Assembly: GCF_016862175.1 (NCBI RefSeq)
Contig: NZ_BOML01000066.1
Coordinates: 1 to 64,000, forward strand
DNA from: Paractinoplanes durhamensis
GTDB lineage: Bacteria; Actinomycetota; Actinomycetes; Mycobacteriales; Micromonosporaceae
Length of the DNA: 64,000 bases
Reading direction: 5' to 3'
Part shown: in pieces, positions 15,973 through 24,650 of the stretch
How the letters are laid out: each line of letters begins with the position of its first letter
Position numbering within the stretch: position 1 is the stretch's first letter
Position numbers and translations under genes: made by a program
Notes under the pieces: generated by a model
Databases searched by the model: none
Seen by the model: the letters and a program-made list of their open reading frames with translations, nothing else
What the model was told of the DNA's origin: nothing

Positions 15973-17049
15973 TCAAGGGTTCTTAACTATTAGCGGGACG
16001 CCGAGGAATTGGGCGAACGGCTCCAGGGCCGCGGCGGCCTTGCGATGGTCGGCGGCCTTGAACGGGACGAGCGGCAGGACGGTGACGGTGACCCCCTTCG
16101 CCCCCAGCACCCGCTTCCAGGTGGCGACCACTCGACCACTGCGCACGAGGGTGGACTGGAACACGCCGTTGCCGCCCGGGATGATCGCCGCGAGGTCCGA
16201 CGCGGAGGCCATCAGGGACCTGTCCTTGTAGCCGAGCATGTATTCGTCGAAGCCCGGGAGCGCGAGCCATGCGGTGTCCGGCAGTTCCTCAAGATCGGCG
16301 GCCATGATCATCTCAACGCCTTCGACGTCGACCGTGACCAGGGCGTCTCCCGCGACCCCGATGCCGGTCTTGACGTCGCCCATGGTCAGACCGGTCCAGC
16401 CGACCAGATCCTTGCGGGTGGCCGGGCCGTGACTCCGGAAGAAACGCAGGGCGATCAGGCCCAGGGCCTCCTCGCGCGACGGCGTGAACGGCGACGGGAC
16501 CCACTCGTCGAGGAGCACGAATGTCTGGTCCTTGCCCACGTGCGGCGCGATGGCCGTGACGCCGCGCTGCGACGCGTACCAAAGCAGGTGGTAGCCCCGC
16601 TGGCCGGTCACCTCGACGCCGCCGTCGGTGAGGGTGACCAGGCACTCGGCTCGCGTCAGGCGTTTTCCGCCGGCGAGGGCGGAGCCGAGCAGGTCCATCG
16701 CCTTCTCGGCGGTCGCCTTGTCGAGGCCGAGGTAATCCCAGCGTTTCGCTACGCCGGTCAGCGAGCGGGTGCCCATCACGTCGAGCATCCAGTGCGCGTC
16801 ACGGGCCGGGACGAGGTGGACGGTGCCGCGCATCGGCCAGGTGCGCAGCACGGAACGGTCTTCGAGGGCCTTGTTGACGTCGGTCAGGGACCAGCCGGGC
16901 AGCCGGGCGCCGAGGGACCACAGCACGCTGTTGACGTCCTGCGCCTGCATGGCGCCGAACCACGAGGTGATGCCCTCGACCGTGGTGGGACCGCCGCCGC
17001 GCAGCAGCAGGCTGGTCATCCGCAGGCCCAGGGCCGTCCTCGCATCCAT
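15973..17049 (-). CDS. Winged-helix protein of the AlkZ/YcaQ DNA glycosylase-like family
   Basis: This 358-residue protein begins MDARTALGLRMTSLLLRGGG and carries GAMQAQDVNSVLWSLGAR. The Gln35-Ala-Gln37 matches the Q-x-Q catalytic motif of AlkZ-type glycosylases. RTWPMRGTVHLVPARDAHW follows, and LPGFDEYMLGYKDRS (about residues 265-280) is also characteristic. Members of the winged-helix HTH_42 family excise bulky or cross-linked alkylated bases, and some protect antibiotic producers from their own DNA-alkylating product. No such cluster is visible here, so a housekeeping alkylation-repair role is more likely. The gene ends 66 bp before the chitinase start region. Confidence 0.82.
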   Translation of the reverse strand: MDARTALGLRMTSLLLRGGGPTTVEGITSWFGAMQAQDVNSVLWSLGARLPGWSLTDVNKALEDRSVLRTWPMRGTVHLVPARDAHWMLDVMGTRSLTGVAKRWDYLGLDKATAEKAMDLLGSALAGGKRLTRAECLVTLTDGGVEVTGQRGYHLLWYASQRGVTAIAPHVGKDQTFVLLDEWVPSPFTPSREEALGLIALRFFRSHGPATRKDLVGWTGLTMGDVKTGIGVAGDALVTVDVEGVEMIMAADLEELPDTAWLALPGFDEYMLGYKDRSLMASASDLAAIIPGGNGVFQSTLVRSGRVVATWKRVLGAKGVTVTVLPLVPFKAADHRKAAAALEPFAQFLGVPLIVKNP

Positions 17050-17083
17050 GAGAACGACCCTAGGCCGTGGGTACGACAGAAAA

Positions 17084-18715
17084 TCAGCGGCCGCGGCCGG
17101 CCCGGTACAGCTTGATCAGGTTGTTCGTCGACGAGTCGTCGTCGTCCGCCGGGGCCGACGAGGAGGTCAGCTTCGGCGCGAGCTGGTTGGCCATCACCTT
17201 GCCGAGCTCGACACCCCACTGGTCGAACGAGTTGATCTCCCAGATGGTGCCCTGGGTGAACGTGATGTGCTCGTAGAGGGCGATCAGCTGACCGAGCACG
17301 GCCGGCGTCAGCTTCGGCGCGACGATCGTGGTGGTCGGGTGGTTGCCCTGCATGACCCGGTGCGGTGCGACCGTGTCGCTGCTGCCCTCGGCCTTGACCT
17401 GCTCGAGCGTCTTGCCGAAGGCCAGCGCACCGGTCTGCGCGTAGAAGTTCGACATGAACAGGTCGTGCATGCCGCCGATGTCGTGGTTGGGCTGGGAGAA
17501 CCCGATGAAGTCGGCCGGGATCAGCTTGGTGCCCTGGTGGATCAGCTGGTAGAAGGCGTGCTGGCCGTTGGTGCCGGGCTCGCCCCAGTAGACCTCGCCG
17601 GTCTGGAAGCCGACCGGCGAGCCGTCCAGGCGCACCGACTTGCCGTTGCTCTCCATGGTGAGCTGCTGAAGGTAGGCGGCGAAGCGGTGCAGATATTGCG
17701 AGTACGGCAGGATCGCGTGCGACTGGGCACCGAGGAACGTGTCGTACCAGACGTTGATCAGGCCGAGCAGGGCCGGCACGTTCGACTCGAGCGGCTGGGT
17801 GCGGAAGTGCTCGTCGACGGTGTGGTAGCCGGCGAGCAGGTCGGCGAACTGCTCCTTGCCGACCGCGACCATCACCGACAGGCCGACCGCGGAGGGCAAA
17901 GAGTACCGGCCGCCCACCCAGTCCCAGAAGCCGAACATGTTGGCGGTGTCGATGCCGAAGTCGGCGACCCGCTGCGCGTTGGTGCTGACCGCCACGAAGT
18001 GCTTGGCCACCGCGGCCTGGTCGCCGCCGAGCCCGGCGAGCAGCCAGTTGCGGGCCTCGGTCGCGTTGGTCAGCGTCTCCTGCGTCCCGAACGTCTTCGA
18101 CACGATGATGAACAGCGTCGATTCCGGGTCGAGGTCGTGGGTCTTCTCGTAGAGGTCGGTCGGGTCGATGTTGGAGATGAACCGGCACTCGATCTCGGGC
18201 GACTTGTAGGCCTTGAGTGCCTCGTACGCCATCACCGGCCCGAGGTCGGACCCGCCGATCCCGATGTTGACCACGGTCTTGATCCGTTGGCCGGTGTGCC
18301 CCGTCCAGTCGCCGGACCGCACCCGGTCGCTGAACGCGCCCATCCGGTCGAGCACCTCGTGCACGTCGGCGACCACGTCCTGGCCGTCCACGACCAGCGA
18401 CGCGGTGCGCGGCAGCCGCAGCGCGGTGTGCAGCACCGACCGGTCCTCGGTCACGTTGATGTGCTCGCCGGCGAACATCGCCTCGATCCGCGGCTTGAGG
18501 CGGGCCCGGTCGGCCAGCGCCAGCAGCGCGGTGATCACCTCGTCGGTGATCAGGTTTTTGCTGTAGTCCACGGTCAGGTCGGCGACGGTCGCGGTGAGGC
18601 GCTCGCCGCGGCCCGGCTCGCTGCCGAACAGGTCGCGCAGATGGACCGCCGAGAACTTCTCGGCGTGGCCCTGAAGGTCCTGCCACTCGGCGCTGTCGGA
18701 AACGTGTTCGCTCAT
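17084..18715 (-). CDS. pgi: Glucose-6-phosphate isomerase
   Basis: This 543-residue enzyme is of the usual length. I start it at ATG 18715 (MSEHVSDSAEWQDLQGHAEK); a 22-codon extension upstream looks non-coding. TVVNIGIGGSDLGPVMAYEA, FIIVSKTFGTQETLTN, GGRYSLPSAVGLSVM, GEPGTNGQHAFYQLIHQGT and the C-terminal SFDQWGVELGK are all canonical PGI blocks. It interconverts glucose-6-phosphate and fructose-6-phosphate in glycolysis and gluconeogenesis. Monocistronic by context: 34 bp after the AlkZ-like gene start, same strand, no shared promoter evidence. Confidence 0.97.
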   Translation of the reverse strand: MSEHVSDSAEWQDLQGHAEKFSAVHLRDLFGSEPGRGERLTATVADLTVDYSKNLITDEVITALLALADRARLKPRIEAMFAGEHINVTEDRSVLHTALRLPRTASLVVDGQDVVADVHEVLDRMGAFSDRVRSGDWTGHTGQRIKTVVNIGIGGSDLGPVMAYEALKAYKSPEIECRFISNIDPTDLYEKTHDLDPESTLFIIVSKTFGTQETLTNATEARNWLLAGLGGDQAAVAKHFVAVSTNAQRVADFGIDTANMFGFWDWVGGRYSLPSAVGLSVMVAVGKEQFADLLAGYHTVDEHFRTQPLESNVPALLGLINVWYDTFLGAQSHAILPYSQYLHRFAAYLQQLTMESNGKSVRLDGSPVGFQTGEVYWGEPGTNGQHAFYQLIHQGTKLIPADFIGFSQPNHDIGGMHDLFMSNFYAQTGALAFGKTLEQVKAEGSSDTVAPHRVMQGNHPTTTIVAPKLTPAVLGQLIALYEHITFTQGTIWEINSFDQWGVELGKVMANQLAPKLTSSSAPADDDDSSTNNLIKLYRAGRGR

Positions 18716-18917
18716 TGGCCTTGTCTCTCCGCTCGAACCCGGACTCTCGTCCTCATCCTGGCATGAAACGGAGCGGACCACCGATCAGTTCACCACTGGG
18801 TCGGCGAACCGTCGCATGACAGGCATGAAGGCCTCCGGACCGGGTCGGAAGACCTCATAGAATCCGCACAGTCGGAGCACAGAGCGGACGTAGCACCCCG
18901 CCTCAGGGTTGGGTTCC

Positions 18918-20891
18918 ATGACGACCTTGATGGAACGGCCGCGGGCAGCTGAACCCCGGCACGAATCCCCACCACCGCCACGCCGCGCGCGGCGATGGCC
19001 GGTCCTGGTCCTGCTGGCCGCGACCGCGGTCCTCTACCTGTGGGACCTGAGCGCCTCCGGCTGGGGCAACAGTTTCTACGCGGCGGCTGCCCAGGCCGGC
19101 GCGCAGAGCTGGAAGGCCTGGCTGTTCGGCTCGCTGGACGCCGGCAACGCCATCACCGTCGACAAACCGCCCGCCGCGATGTGGATCATGGGCTTGTCCG
19201 CCCGCATCTTCGGGGTGAACAGCTGGTCGATCCTCGCCCCGCAGGCCCTGATGGGCGTGGCCAGCGTCTACCTGCTGTACGCGTCGGTGAAGCGCTGGTT
19301 CGGCCAGAACGCCGGCCTGCTCGCCGGGGCGGCCCTCGCGCTGACCCCGGTCGCCGTGCTGATGTTCCGCTACGACAACCCCGACGCCCTGCTCGTGCTG
19401 CTGATGACGGCCGGTGCCTACACCACCGTCCGGGCGGTCGAGAAGGCGTCGTGGAAGTGGCTGGCGCTGACCGGCGTACTCCTCGGCTTCGGCTTCCTCA
19501 CCAAGATGATGCAGGCGTTCCTGGTCCTGCCCGCCTTCGCCCTGGTCTACCTGATCGCCGCGCCGACCGGCCTCGGCAAGCGCATCCGCGACCTGCTCAT
19601 CGCCGGCGTCGCCCTGATCGCCTCGGCCGGCTGGTACATCGCCCTGGTCTCGCTCTGGCCGGCAAGCTCCCGGCCGTTCATCGCCGGCTCCACCAACAAC
19701 ACGCTGTGGGAGCTGGCCCTGGGCTACAACGGCCTGGGCCGGATCTTCGGCGGCAGCGGCAACGGCGGGGGTGGCGGCGGCAGCCAGAACACCGGCTTCG
19801 GCGGCGCCACCGGCATCGGCCGGCTCTTCGGCAGCTCGATGGGCACCGAGATCTCCTGGCTGCTGCCGGCCGCGCTGATAGCCCTGGTCACCGTGCTCGC
19901 GCTGACCTGGACGGCGCCGCGCACCGACCGGGCCCGGGCCGGCGTCATCCTGTGGGGCGGCTGGCTGCTGGTCACCGGCATCACGTTCTCCTACATGAGC
20001 GGCACCATCCACCCGTACTACACCGTCGCCCTCGCCCCCGCGATCGCCGCGATGGTGGCCATCGGCGGCCGGGTGCTCTGGCTCTACCACGCCAAGACCT
20101 GGGCCCGCGCCCTGCTCTCGGCGATGATCCTGGCCACCGCGGTCTGGGGTTCGGTCCTGATGGGCCGGGCCGACTGGCTGCCGGCCCTGCGCTGGGCGTC
20201 ACTCGCCCTCGGCGTGGTGTTCGCCCTGGTGCTGCTGCTTCCGGCCAAGAAACTGCGGGGCTTCGCGGTGGTTGCGCTGGTTGCCGCGATTCTCACGGCA
20301 GGCGCCTCCGGCGCCGCCTATGCGGCCTCGACCGCCACCGTCGCCCATAACGGTTCGATTCCCACCTCCGGTCCGTCGGGCCAATCCGGGATGGGAGGCA
20401 TGGGTACGCGTGGCGGGGCAACCAACCGCACCGGCGCGCCGGGCAGCTCCTCAAGCGACAGCGGGTCGTCCAGCTCCTCGGCCACCGATTCGACGTCGAC
20501 CCAGGGCGGCCCCGGCGGTGGCGGCATGGGTGGCAGCACCAGCAGCACCGAGCTGACCGCCCTGCTCAAGGCCAGCACCACCAAGTGGTCGGCGGCGATC
20601 AGCGGCGCCACCTCGGCCGCCGAGCTGGAGCTGGACAGCGGCACCTCGGTGATCGCCCTCGGCGGCTGGAACGGCAGCGACGCCAGCCCCACCCTCGCCC
20701 AGTTCCAGGCGTACGTGGCGGCCGGCCAGATCCACTACTTCATCGCCAGTGGCGGCGGTATGGGCGGCGGCGGATCCGGGGGCAGCACCACCGAGGCTTC
20801 CCAGATCGCCACCTGGGTGGCCGCCCACTACACGTCCACCACCGTCGGCAGCACCACGGTCTACGACCTCACCGCGACGGCGACCAGCTAG
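18918..20891 (+). CDS. GT39-family (ArnT/PMT-like) membrane glycosyltransferase
   Basis: This 657-residue polytopic protein starts at ATG 18918. After a Pro/Arg-rich cytosolic start comes TM1, then YLWDLSASGWGNSFYAAAAQ with the conserved extracytoplasmic acidic residue, and ITVDKPPAAMWIMGLSARIF, the DKPP loop of ArnT-like enzymes. FRYDNPDALLVLL and LTKMMQAFLVLPAF follow, with about 11 more TM segments. A Gly-rich loop (GSGNGGGGGGSQN) and a long C-terminal extracytoplasmic part rich in Gly, Ser and Thr (about residues 460-560) end in a small domain (AALLKASTTKWSA-type to VYDLTATATS). It probably transfers a sugar from a polyprenyl phosphate donor to a cell-envelope acceptor. Confidence 0.88.
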   Translation: MTTLMERPRAAEPRHESPPPPRRARRWPVLVLLAATAVLYLWDLSASGWGNSFYAAAAQAGAQSWKAWLFGSLDAGNAITVDKPPAAMWIMGLSARIFGVNSWSILAPQALMGVASVYLLYASVKRWFGQNAGLLAGAALALTPVAVLMFRYDNPDALLVLLMTAGAYTTVRAVEKASWKWLALTGVLLGFGFLTKMMQAFLVLPAFALVYLIAAPTGLGKRIRDLLIAGVALIASAGWYIALVSLWPASSRPFIAGSTNNTLWELALGYNGLGRIFGGSGNGGGGGGSQNTGFGGATGIGRLFGSSMGTEISWLLPAALIALVTVLALTWTAPRTDRARAGVILWGGWLLVTGITFSYMSGTIHPYYTVALAPAIAAMVAIGGRVLWLYHAKTWARALLSAMILATAVWGSVLMGRADWLPALRWASLALGVVFALVLLLPAKKLRGFAVVALVAAILTAGASGAAYAASTATVAHNGSIPTSGPSGQSGMGGMGTRGGATNRTGAPGSSSSDSGSSSSSATDSTSTQGGPGGGGMGGSTSSTELTALLKASTTKWSAAISGATSAAELELDSGTSVIALGGWNGSDASPTLAQFQAYVAAGQIHYFIASGGGMGGGGSGGSTTEASQIATWVAAHYTSTTVGSTTVYDLTATATS

Positions 20892-20908
20892 TTCACCCCG
20901 TCACGACT

Positions 20909-20940
20909 GGAGCCCCGCGCCGGAAAAGGCGCGGGGCTCC
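20909..20940 (+). terminator. Perfect 13-bp hairpin after the GT39 gene
   Basis: GGAGCCCCGCGCC and GGCGCGGGGCTCC pair perfectly around the loop GGAAAA, 18 bp after the glycosyltransferase stop and 21 bp before the next start. It has no long T-tract, as is usual in actinobacteria. Confidence 0.8.
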
Positions 20941-20961
20941 TCCGTTAGCATCGCCCCTTAC

Positions 20962-22221
20962 ATGAACGTCCTGACCAGGGCCGCGCCCCTCTCCGCCGTG
21001 ACCGCCGGCCTGCTCGCCACGATCGTCGGCGTGACCAGCTCGGCCGCGATCGTCTTCAGCGCCGCCCGCGCGGCCGGCGCCGGCGACGCCGAACTCGCCT
21101 CCTGGATGCTCGCCCTCGGCGTCGGCATGGGCCTGACCTGCATCGGCCTGTCCCTGCGCTACCGAGCCCCGATCGTCACCGCCTGGTCCACCCCCGGCGC
21201 CGCGCTGCTGGCCACCGGCCTGGACGGCGTGACGCTCCGCGAGGCCACCGGCGCGTTCCTGATCTCGGCCGCGCTGATCACCGTGTCCGGCGCGACCGGC
21301 TGGTTCGCCCGGATCATGAACCGCGTCCCGGTTCCGCTCACCGCGGCCCTGCTCGGCGGCGTGCTGGTCCAGTTCGGCATCGGCCTGTTCTCCTCGATGC
21401 AGAACAGCCTGGCCCTGGTCCTCACCATGTTCGCCACGTACCTGCTGTGCCGGCGCTTCGTCCCCCGCTACGCCGTGCTCGCCGCCCTGGCCGCCGGCGT
21501 CACCGTCGCCGCGATCACGAGCTCCCTGCACGTGGCCGAGATCCAGCTGGCCTGGGCGAAACCCATCTTCACCGCCCCCGCGTTCTCCTGGCAGGCCACG
21601 ATCGGCGTGGCACTCCCCCTGTTCGTGGTGACGATGGCGTCGCAGAACCTGCCCGGCGTGGCCGTCCTGCGCAACGACGGCTACCAGGTCCCGGTCTCCC
21701 CGCTGATCGGCTGGACCGGCGCCACCAACTTCGTGCTGGCCCCGTTCGGGGCGTTCGGCCTGAACCTGGCCGCCATCACCGCCGCCATCTGCACCGGCCC
21801 GGCGGCCCACCCCGACCCGCGCCGCCGCTACCTGGCCAGCGTCTGGGCCGGCATCTTCTACCTGGTGATCGGCGCGCTGGGCGCCACGGTCGGCGCACTG
21901 CTGACCGCCCTGCCACCCGCCCTGGTCCTGGGCATCGCCGGCATCGGCCTGCTCGGCACGATCGGCAGCTCCCTGACCTCGGCCCTGACCGACGACCGCT
22001 GGCGCGAGGCAGCCGTGGTGACCTTCCTGGCCACCGCCTCAGGCCTCAAGCTCCTGGGCGTGGGTTCCGCCTTCTGGGGCCTGGTCGCAGGCTTGCTGAC
22101 CGCCGCCGCAACCGGCGCTTTCCGCTCCCGCCCGGCCGCCCCGGCACCAGCACCAGCACCCGTCCCGACCCCCGCGCCGGGATCGGCCTCCGGGCCCGGG
22201 GCTGCCGGTGGTCAGCCGTAG
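20962..22221 (+). CDS. BenE-family transporter (benzoate/H+ symporter type)
   Basis: This 419-residue membrane protein begins MNVLTRAAPLSAVTAGLLAT and has about 11-12 TM segments. TSSAAIVFSAARAAGAGDAE, APIVTAWSTPGAALLATGLD and the later TMASQNLPGVAVLRNDGYQV and GAFGLNLAAITAAICTGPAA are hallmark BenE blocks. It ends in an Ala/Pro-rich cytosolic tail (APAPAPVPTP). It would take up an aromatic acid; no aromatic degradation gene is nearby, so the substrate is uncertain. The start lies just beyond the 20909-20940 hairpin, so it has its own promoter or depends on read-through. Confidence 0.9.
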   Translation: MNVLTRAAPLSAVTAGLLATIVGVTSSAAIVFSAARAAGAGDAELASWMLALGVGMGLTCIGLSLRYRAPIVTAWSTPGAALLATGLDGVTLREATGAFLISAALITVSGATGWFARIMNRVPVPLTAALLGGVLVQFGIGLFSSMQNSLALVLTMFATYLLCRRFVPRYAVLAALAAGVTVAAITSSLHVAEIQLAWAKPIFTAPAFSWQATIGVALPLFVVTMASQNLPGVAVLRNDGYQVPVSPLIGWTGATNFVLAPFGAFGLNLAAITAAICTGPAAHPDPRRRYLASVWAGIFYLVIGALGATVGALLTALPPALVLGIAGIGLLGTIGSSLTSALTDDRWREAAVVTFLATASGLKLLGVGSAFWGLVAGLLTAAATGAFRSRPAAPAPAPAPVPTPAPGSASGPGAAGGQP

Positions 22222-22224
22222 CCG

Positions 22225-22632
22225 TCAGTGGCTGAACAGGGCGCTGACATCCGGCGGGCGGAAATTGGGGCCCTTCTGGACCTTGCCGTTGAGCAGGATC
22301 GGACGGCCGTCGGCGCCGAGCTTGCTCATGTTGGCCCGGTGCACCTCGGCGATCACGGCGTCGAGGTCGATGCCATGGCTGATCGCGGTGCCGTACGCGA
22401 CGTAGACCACGTCGGCCAGCTCACGGGCCAGGTCGGCCAGGCGCTGCGGCGACGGGTCGAGCTGGGCCGCCGCCGCAGCCTCAGCCACCTCGCCGACCTC
22501 CTCGTCGAGGAGCCGCTGGCGAACCCCTGCCAGCTCCGGCGAGATCGGGCCGGGGCGATCGGGATGGGCCAGACCGAAAACCTCATGGAACTCGCGGACC
22601 ATCCGCCGCGGCGACTCACTCACGACCGGCAC
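22225..22632 (-). CDS. MazG-like / phosphoribosyl-ATP pyrophosphohydrolase-type protein
   Basis: This 135-residue all-alpha NTP pyrophosphohydrolase starts at GTG 22632 (another GTG lies 9 nt in). RMVREFHEVFGLAHPDRPG is followed by the metal-binding helices RLLDEEVGEVAEAAAAA (ExxE) and ARELADVVYVAYG (ExxD). HRANMSKLGADGRPILLNGK near residues 98-117 is typical of the family. It probably hydrolyses a non-canonical or alarmone nucleotide. It begins 2 bp after the sigma factor fusion gene's stop, so it may be translated from that message. It ends 3 bp from the convergent BenE gene. Confidence 0.85.
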   Translation of the reverse strand: MPVVSESPRRMVREFHEVFGLAHPDRPGPISPELAGVRQRLLDEEVGEVAEAAAAAQLDPSPQRLADLARELADVVYVAYGTAISHGIDLDAVIAEVHRANMSKLGADGRPILLNGKVQKGPNFRPPDVSALFSH

Positions 22633-22633
22633 C

Positions 22634-24646
22634 CTATCGGGCCGCGGTCCGCAGCTGTTTCAGCGTGTGCCCGGTGGCCCGCTTGAACAGGTATTCGGCC
22701 CGCTCGTAGGAGAGCCGGGCCCGCCCGGTGTGCGGGCAGCGGTCGGCCGGCGCATCCGGGGCCGGCCGCCGAGCGGTGAGGAATAGCGGCCCGGACGCGC
22801 GCCCCGCGATCAGGTCGGGCACGAGCCGAGCGGTCGCAGCCCGCCAGGTCACCCATCGGCCGCCCACCCGCGCGCGTCGATCGTCAAGGTCCAGGTCTTC
22901 GACGTTGAGGGCAAGAACCGTGCTCACCGGCGCCGCCGACTCATGCAGAAGCAGCCAGAAGACCCGCTCCCGCAGCGGGTGCCGGGAGTCCGCCCACGGC
23001 GCCGTCAGGTCAGCGCCGGACAGGCCGGCCGCGGGCAGGCCACCGCCGGGCGGCGACGCCTTCTCCGCGCGGCGAATCAGCTCCGTCGCGATCTCCGGAC
23101 GGCCGCACCAAACCCCGAAGGACCGGATGGTGGCTCGATGCCGATTCCACGTTCTCGGGGCGGCACTCCCCCACGCGGTCGTGCACACCGTCGCCACGAC
23201 GTCGGCTGTCAGTTCGTCGATGAGCAGGCTGTCGCCGAGCGCCCGCCGCAGCCGGGTGAAGGTCTGCCGATAAGAACGCAGCGTGGCCGGGTCCAGGCCG
23301 CCCTTGGCCAGGAACGCCGCCGCTGCCTCTCCGAGCGTTTCCGCAGTGGCAGCTGCCTCTGCATCGACGGCCGCAGCGGCATCCGCCGCCGCCGGGGACT
23401 TGTTCTGGCCGGCCATCTCGGTCGCGCGGCGGTGCAGGAACTCCTGTTCCGCGCGGTTCTGGGTCAGCAGCAGGGCTCGTTCGAACTCGCGGCGGGCCGC
23501 TGCGGGGCGGCCCAGGCGGGACAGCAGGTCGCCGCGGACCGCGGGGAGTAGGTAGTAATCGCGCAGGGCCGGGATGCTCTGGAGGGCGTCCGCCTCGGTC
23601 AGGCCGAACTCCGGGCCGTAGGCCATGCCTATCGCCACTGCTCGGTTCAGCTGGACCACCGGGGTGGGGAGCAGCCGCACCAAGGCGTCGTAGAGCTTGG
23701 CTATCCGGTGCCAGTCGGTTGCCTCGGCCGTGGGGGCCTGGGCGTGGCAGACCGCGATCGCGGCCTGCAGCACGTAGGGGCCGGGTGGGCTGCTGGTCTC
23801 GCGGGCTCGCAGCAGGGCGGCGAAGCCCCGGCGGATCAGCAGGCGGTCCCAGCGGCCGCGGTTCTGCTCGTGCAGGAGGACCAGCTCGCCGGTGGGGCCG
23901 ATCCGGGCGGCCGCGCGGGACGCCTGCAGCTCCATCAGGGCGACCAGGCCGTGCACCTCGGCCTCGCCGGGGACCAGCTCGGCCAGCATCCGGCCCAGCC
24001 GCAGGGCCTCGCGGCACAGGTCGGCCCGGATCAGGTCCTCGCCGGCGGTCGCCGAGTAGCCCTCGTTGAAGATCAAATACAGGACTTCGAGTACGGATGA
24101 CAGCCGGCCCGCCGTCGACGCGGTGCCGGGCCGGGTGAAGCCGGCTCCCTCGGCCGCGAGGATCTGCTTGGCGGCGGCGATGCGGCGGGCCACCCGCGGC
24201 TCGTCGACCAGGAACGCCCGGGCGATCTCGGCGTTGGCCAGGCCGGCCACCAGGCGCAGGGTGAGCGCGATCCGGGCGTCCCGCTCCAGCGCCGGATGGC
24301 AGCACACGAAGAGCAGCCGCAGAACGTCGTCCTGCTCCTCCTCCAGCGCGAGCGTCCCGGCCGCGGCGGTCTGGGCGGTGGCGGTCTGGGCGGTGGCGGT
24401 CTGGGCTCGGCGGATGTGGTCGACCGCCCGGCGCCGGGCGACCGTGGTCAGCCAGGCGCCGGGGTTGTCGGGGACTCCCGCCGCCGGCCACTGTTCCAGG
24501 GCCGCGACCAGGGCGTCCTGGGCCAGCTCCTCGGCCAGGCCGACGTCGTGGACCAGCCGGGCCAGCCCGCCGACGATGCGGGCCGACTCCAGCTTCCACA
24601 CCGCTTCGATCGTGCGGCGGACGTCGGGCCTGGCGGAATCGGGCAT
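22634..24646 (-). CDS. ECF42-type sigma factor fused to a degenerate, truncated tyrosine-recombinase domain
   Basis: This 670-residue protein starts at ATG 24646. Sigma region 2 (GGLARLVHDVGLAEELAQDA to RRRAVDHIRR, about residues 26-80), a Gln/Thr/Ala linker, region 4 (LTLRLVAGLANAEIARAFLV) and a DUF6596/TPR C-terminal part (LEVLYLIFNEGYSATAGED, to about residue 415) are standard ECF42. A second module follows at 438-670. LDPATLRSYRQTFTRLRRAL and RTWNRHRATIRSFGVWCGR match the core-binding domain of actinobacterial tyrosine integrases; VFWLLLHESAAPVSTVLALN and YLFKRATGHTLKQLRTAAR match their catalytic domain. Arg I is replaced (AAPVST for AARxxE), the HxxR box reads KQLR, and the protein ends there without the catalytic Tyr. 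The YciI partner lies 4 bp upstream. Confidence 0.85.
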   Translation of the reverse strand: MPDSARPDVRRTIEAVWKLESARIVGGLARLVHDVGLAEELAQDALVAALEQWPAAGVPDNPGAWLTTVARRRAVDHIRRAQTATAQTATAQTAAAGTLALEEEQDDVLRLLFVCCHPALERDARIALTLRLVAGLANAEIARAFLVDEPRVARRIAAAKQILAAEGAGFTRPGTASTAGRLSSVLEVLYLIFNEGYSATAGEDLIRADLCREALRLGRMLAELVPGEAEVHGLVALMELQASRAAARIGPTGELVLLHEQNRGRWDRLLIRRGFAALLRARETSSPPGPYVLQAAIAVCHAQAPTAEATDWHRIAKLYDALVRLLPTPVVQLNRAVAIGMAYGPEFGLTEADALQSIPALRDYYLLPAVRGDLLSRLGRPAAARREFERALLLTQNRAEQEFLHRRATEMAGQNKSPAAADAAAAVDAEAAATAETLGEAAAAFLAKGGLDPATLRSYRQTFTRLRRALGDSLLIDELTADVVATVCTTAWGSAAPRTWNRHRATIRSFGVWCGRPEIATELIRRAEKASPPGGGLPAAGLSGADLTAPWADSRHPLRERVFWLLLHESAAPVSTVLALNVEDLDLDDRRARVGGRWVTWRAATARLVPDLIAGRASGPLFLTARRPAPDAPADRCPHTGRARLSYERAEYLFKRATGHTLKQLRTAAR
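24365..24406. repeat. 15-bp tandem repeat (2.8 copies) inside the sigma factor gene
   Basis: The unit GGCGGTCTGGGCGGT is repeated almost three times head to tail. On the coding (minus) strand it encodes the QTATA linker between sigma regions 2 and 4. Its length is a multiple of three, so copy-number slippage would keep the frame and change only linker length. Confidence 0.8.
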
Positions 24647-24650
24647 GGGG

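Noticed and set aside
15973..17049. Possible transcription factor call for the winged-helix protein
   Set aside because: The Q-x-Q motif, length and C-terminal blocks fit the AlkZ-type DNA glycosylase family better than a regulator.
24365..24406. CRISPR-like repeat
   Set aside because: The repeats are contiguous without spacers and lie inside a coding region with in-frame periodicity.
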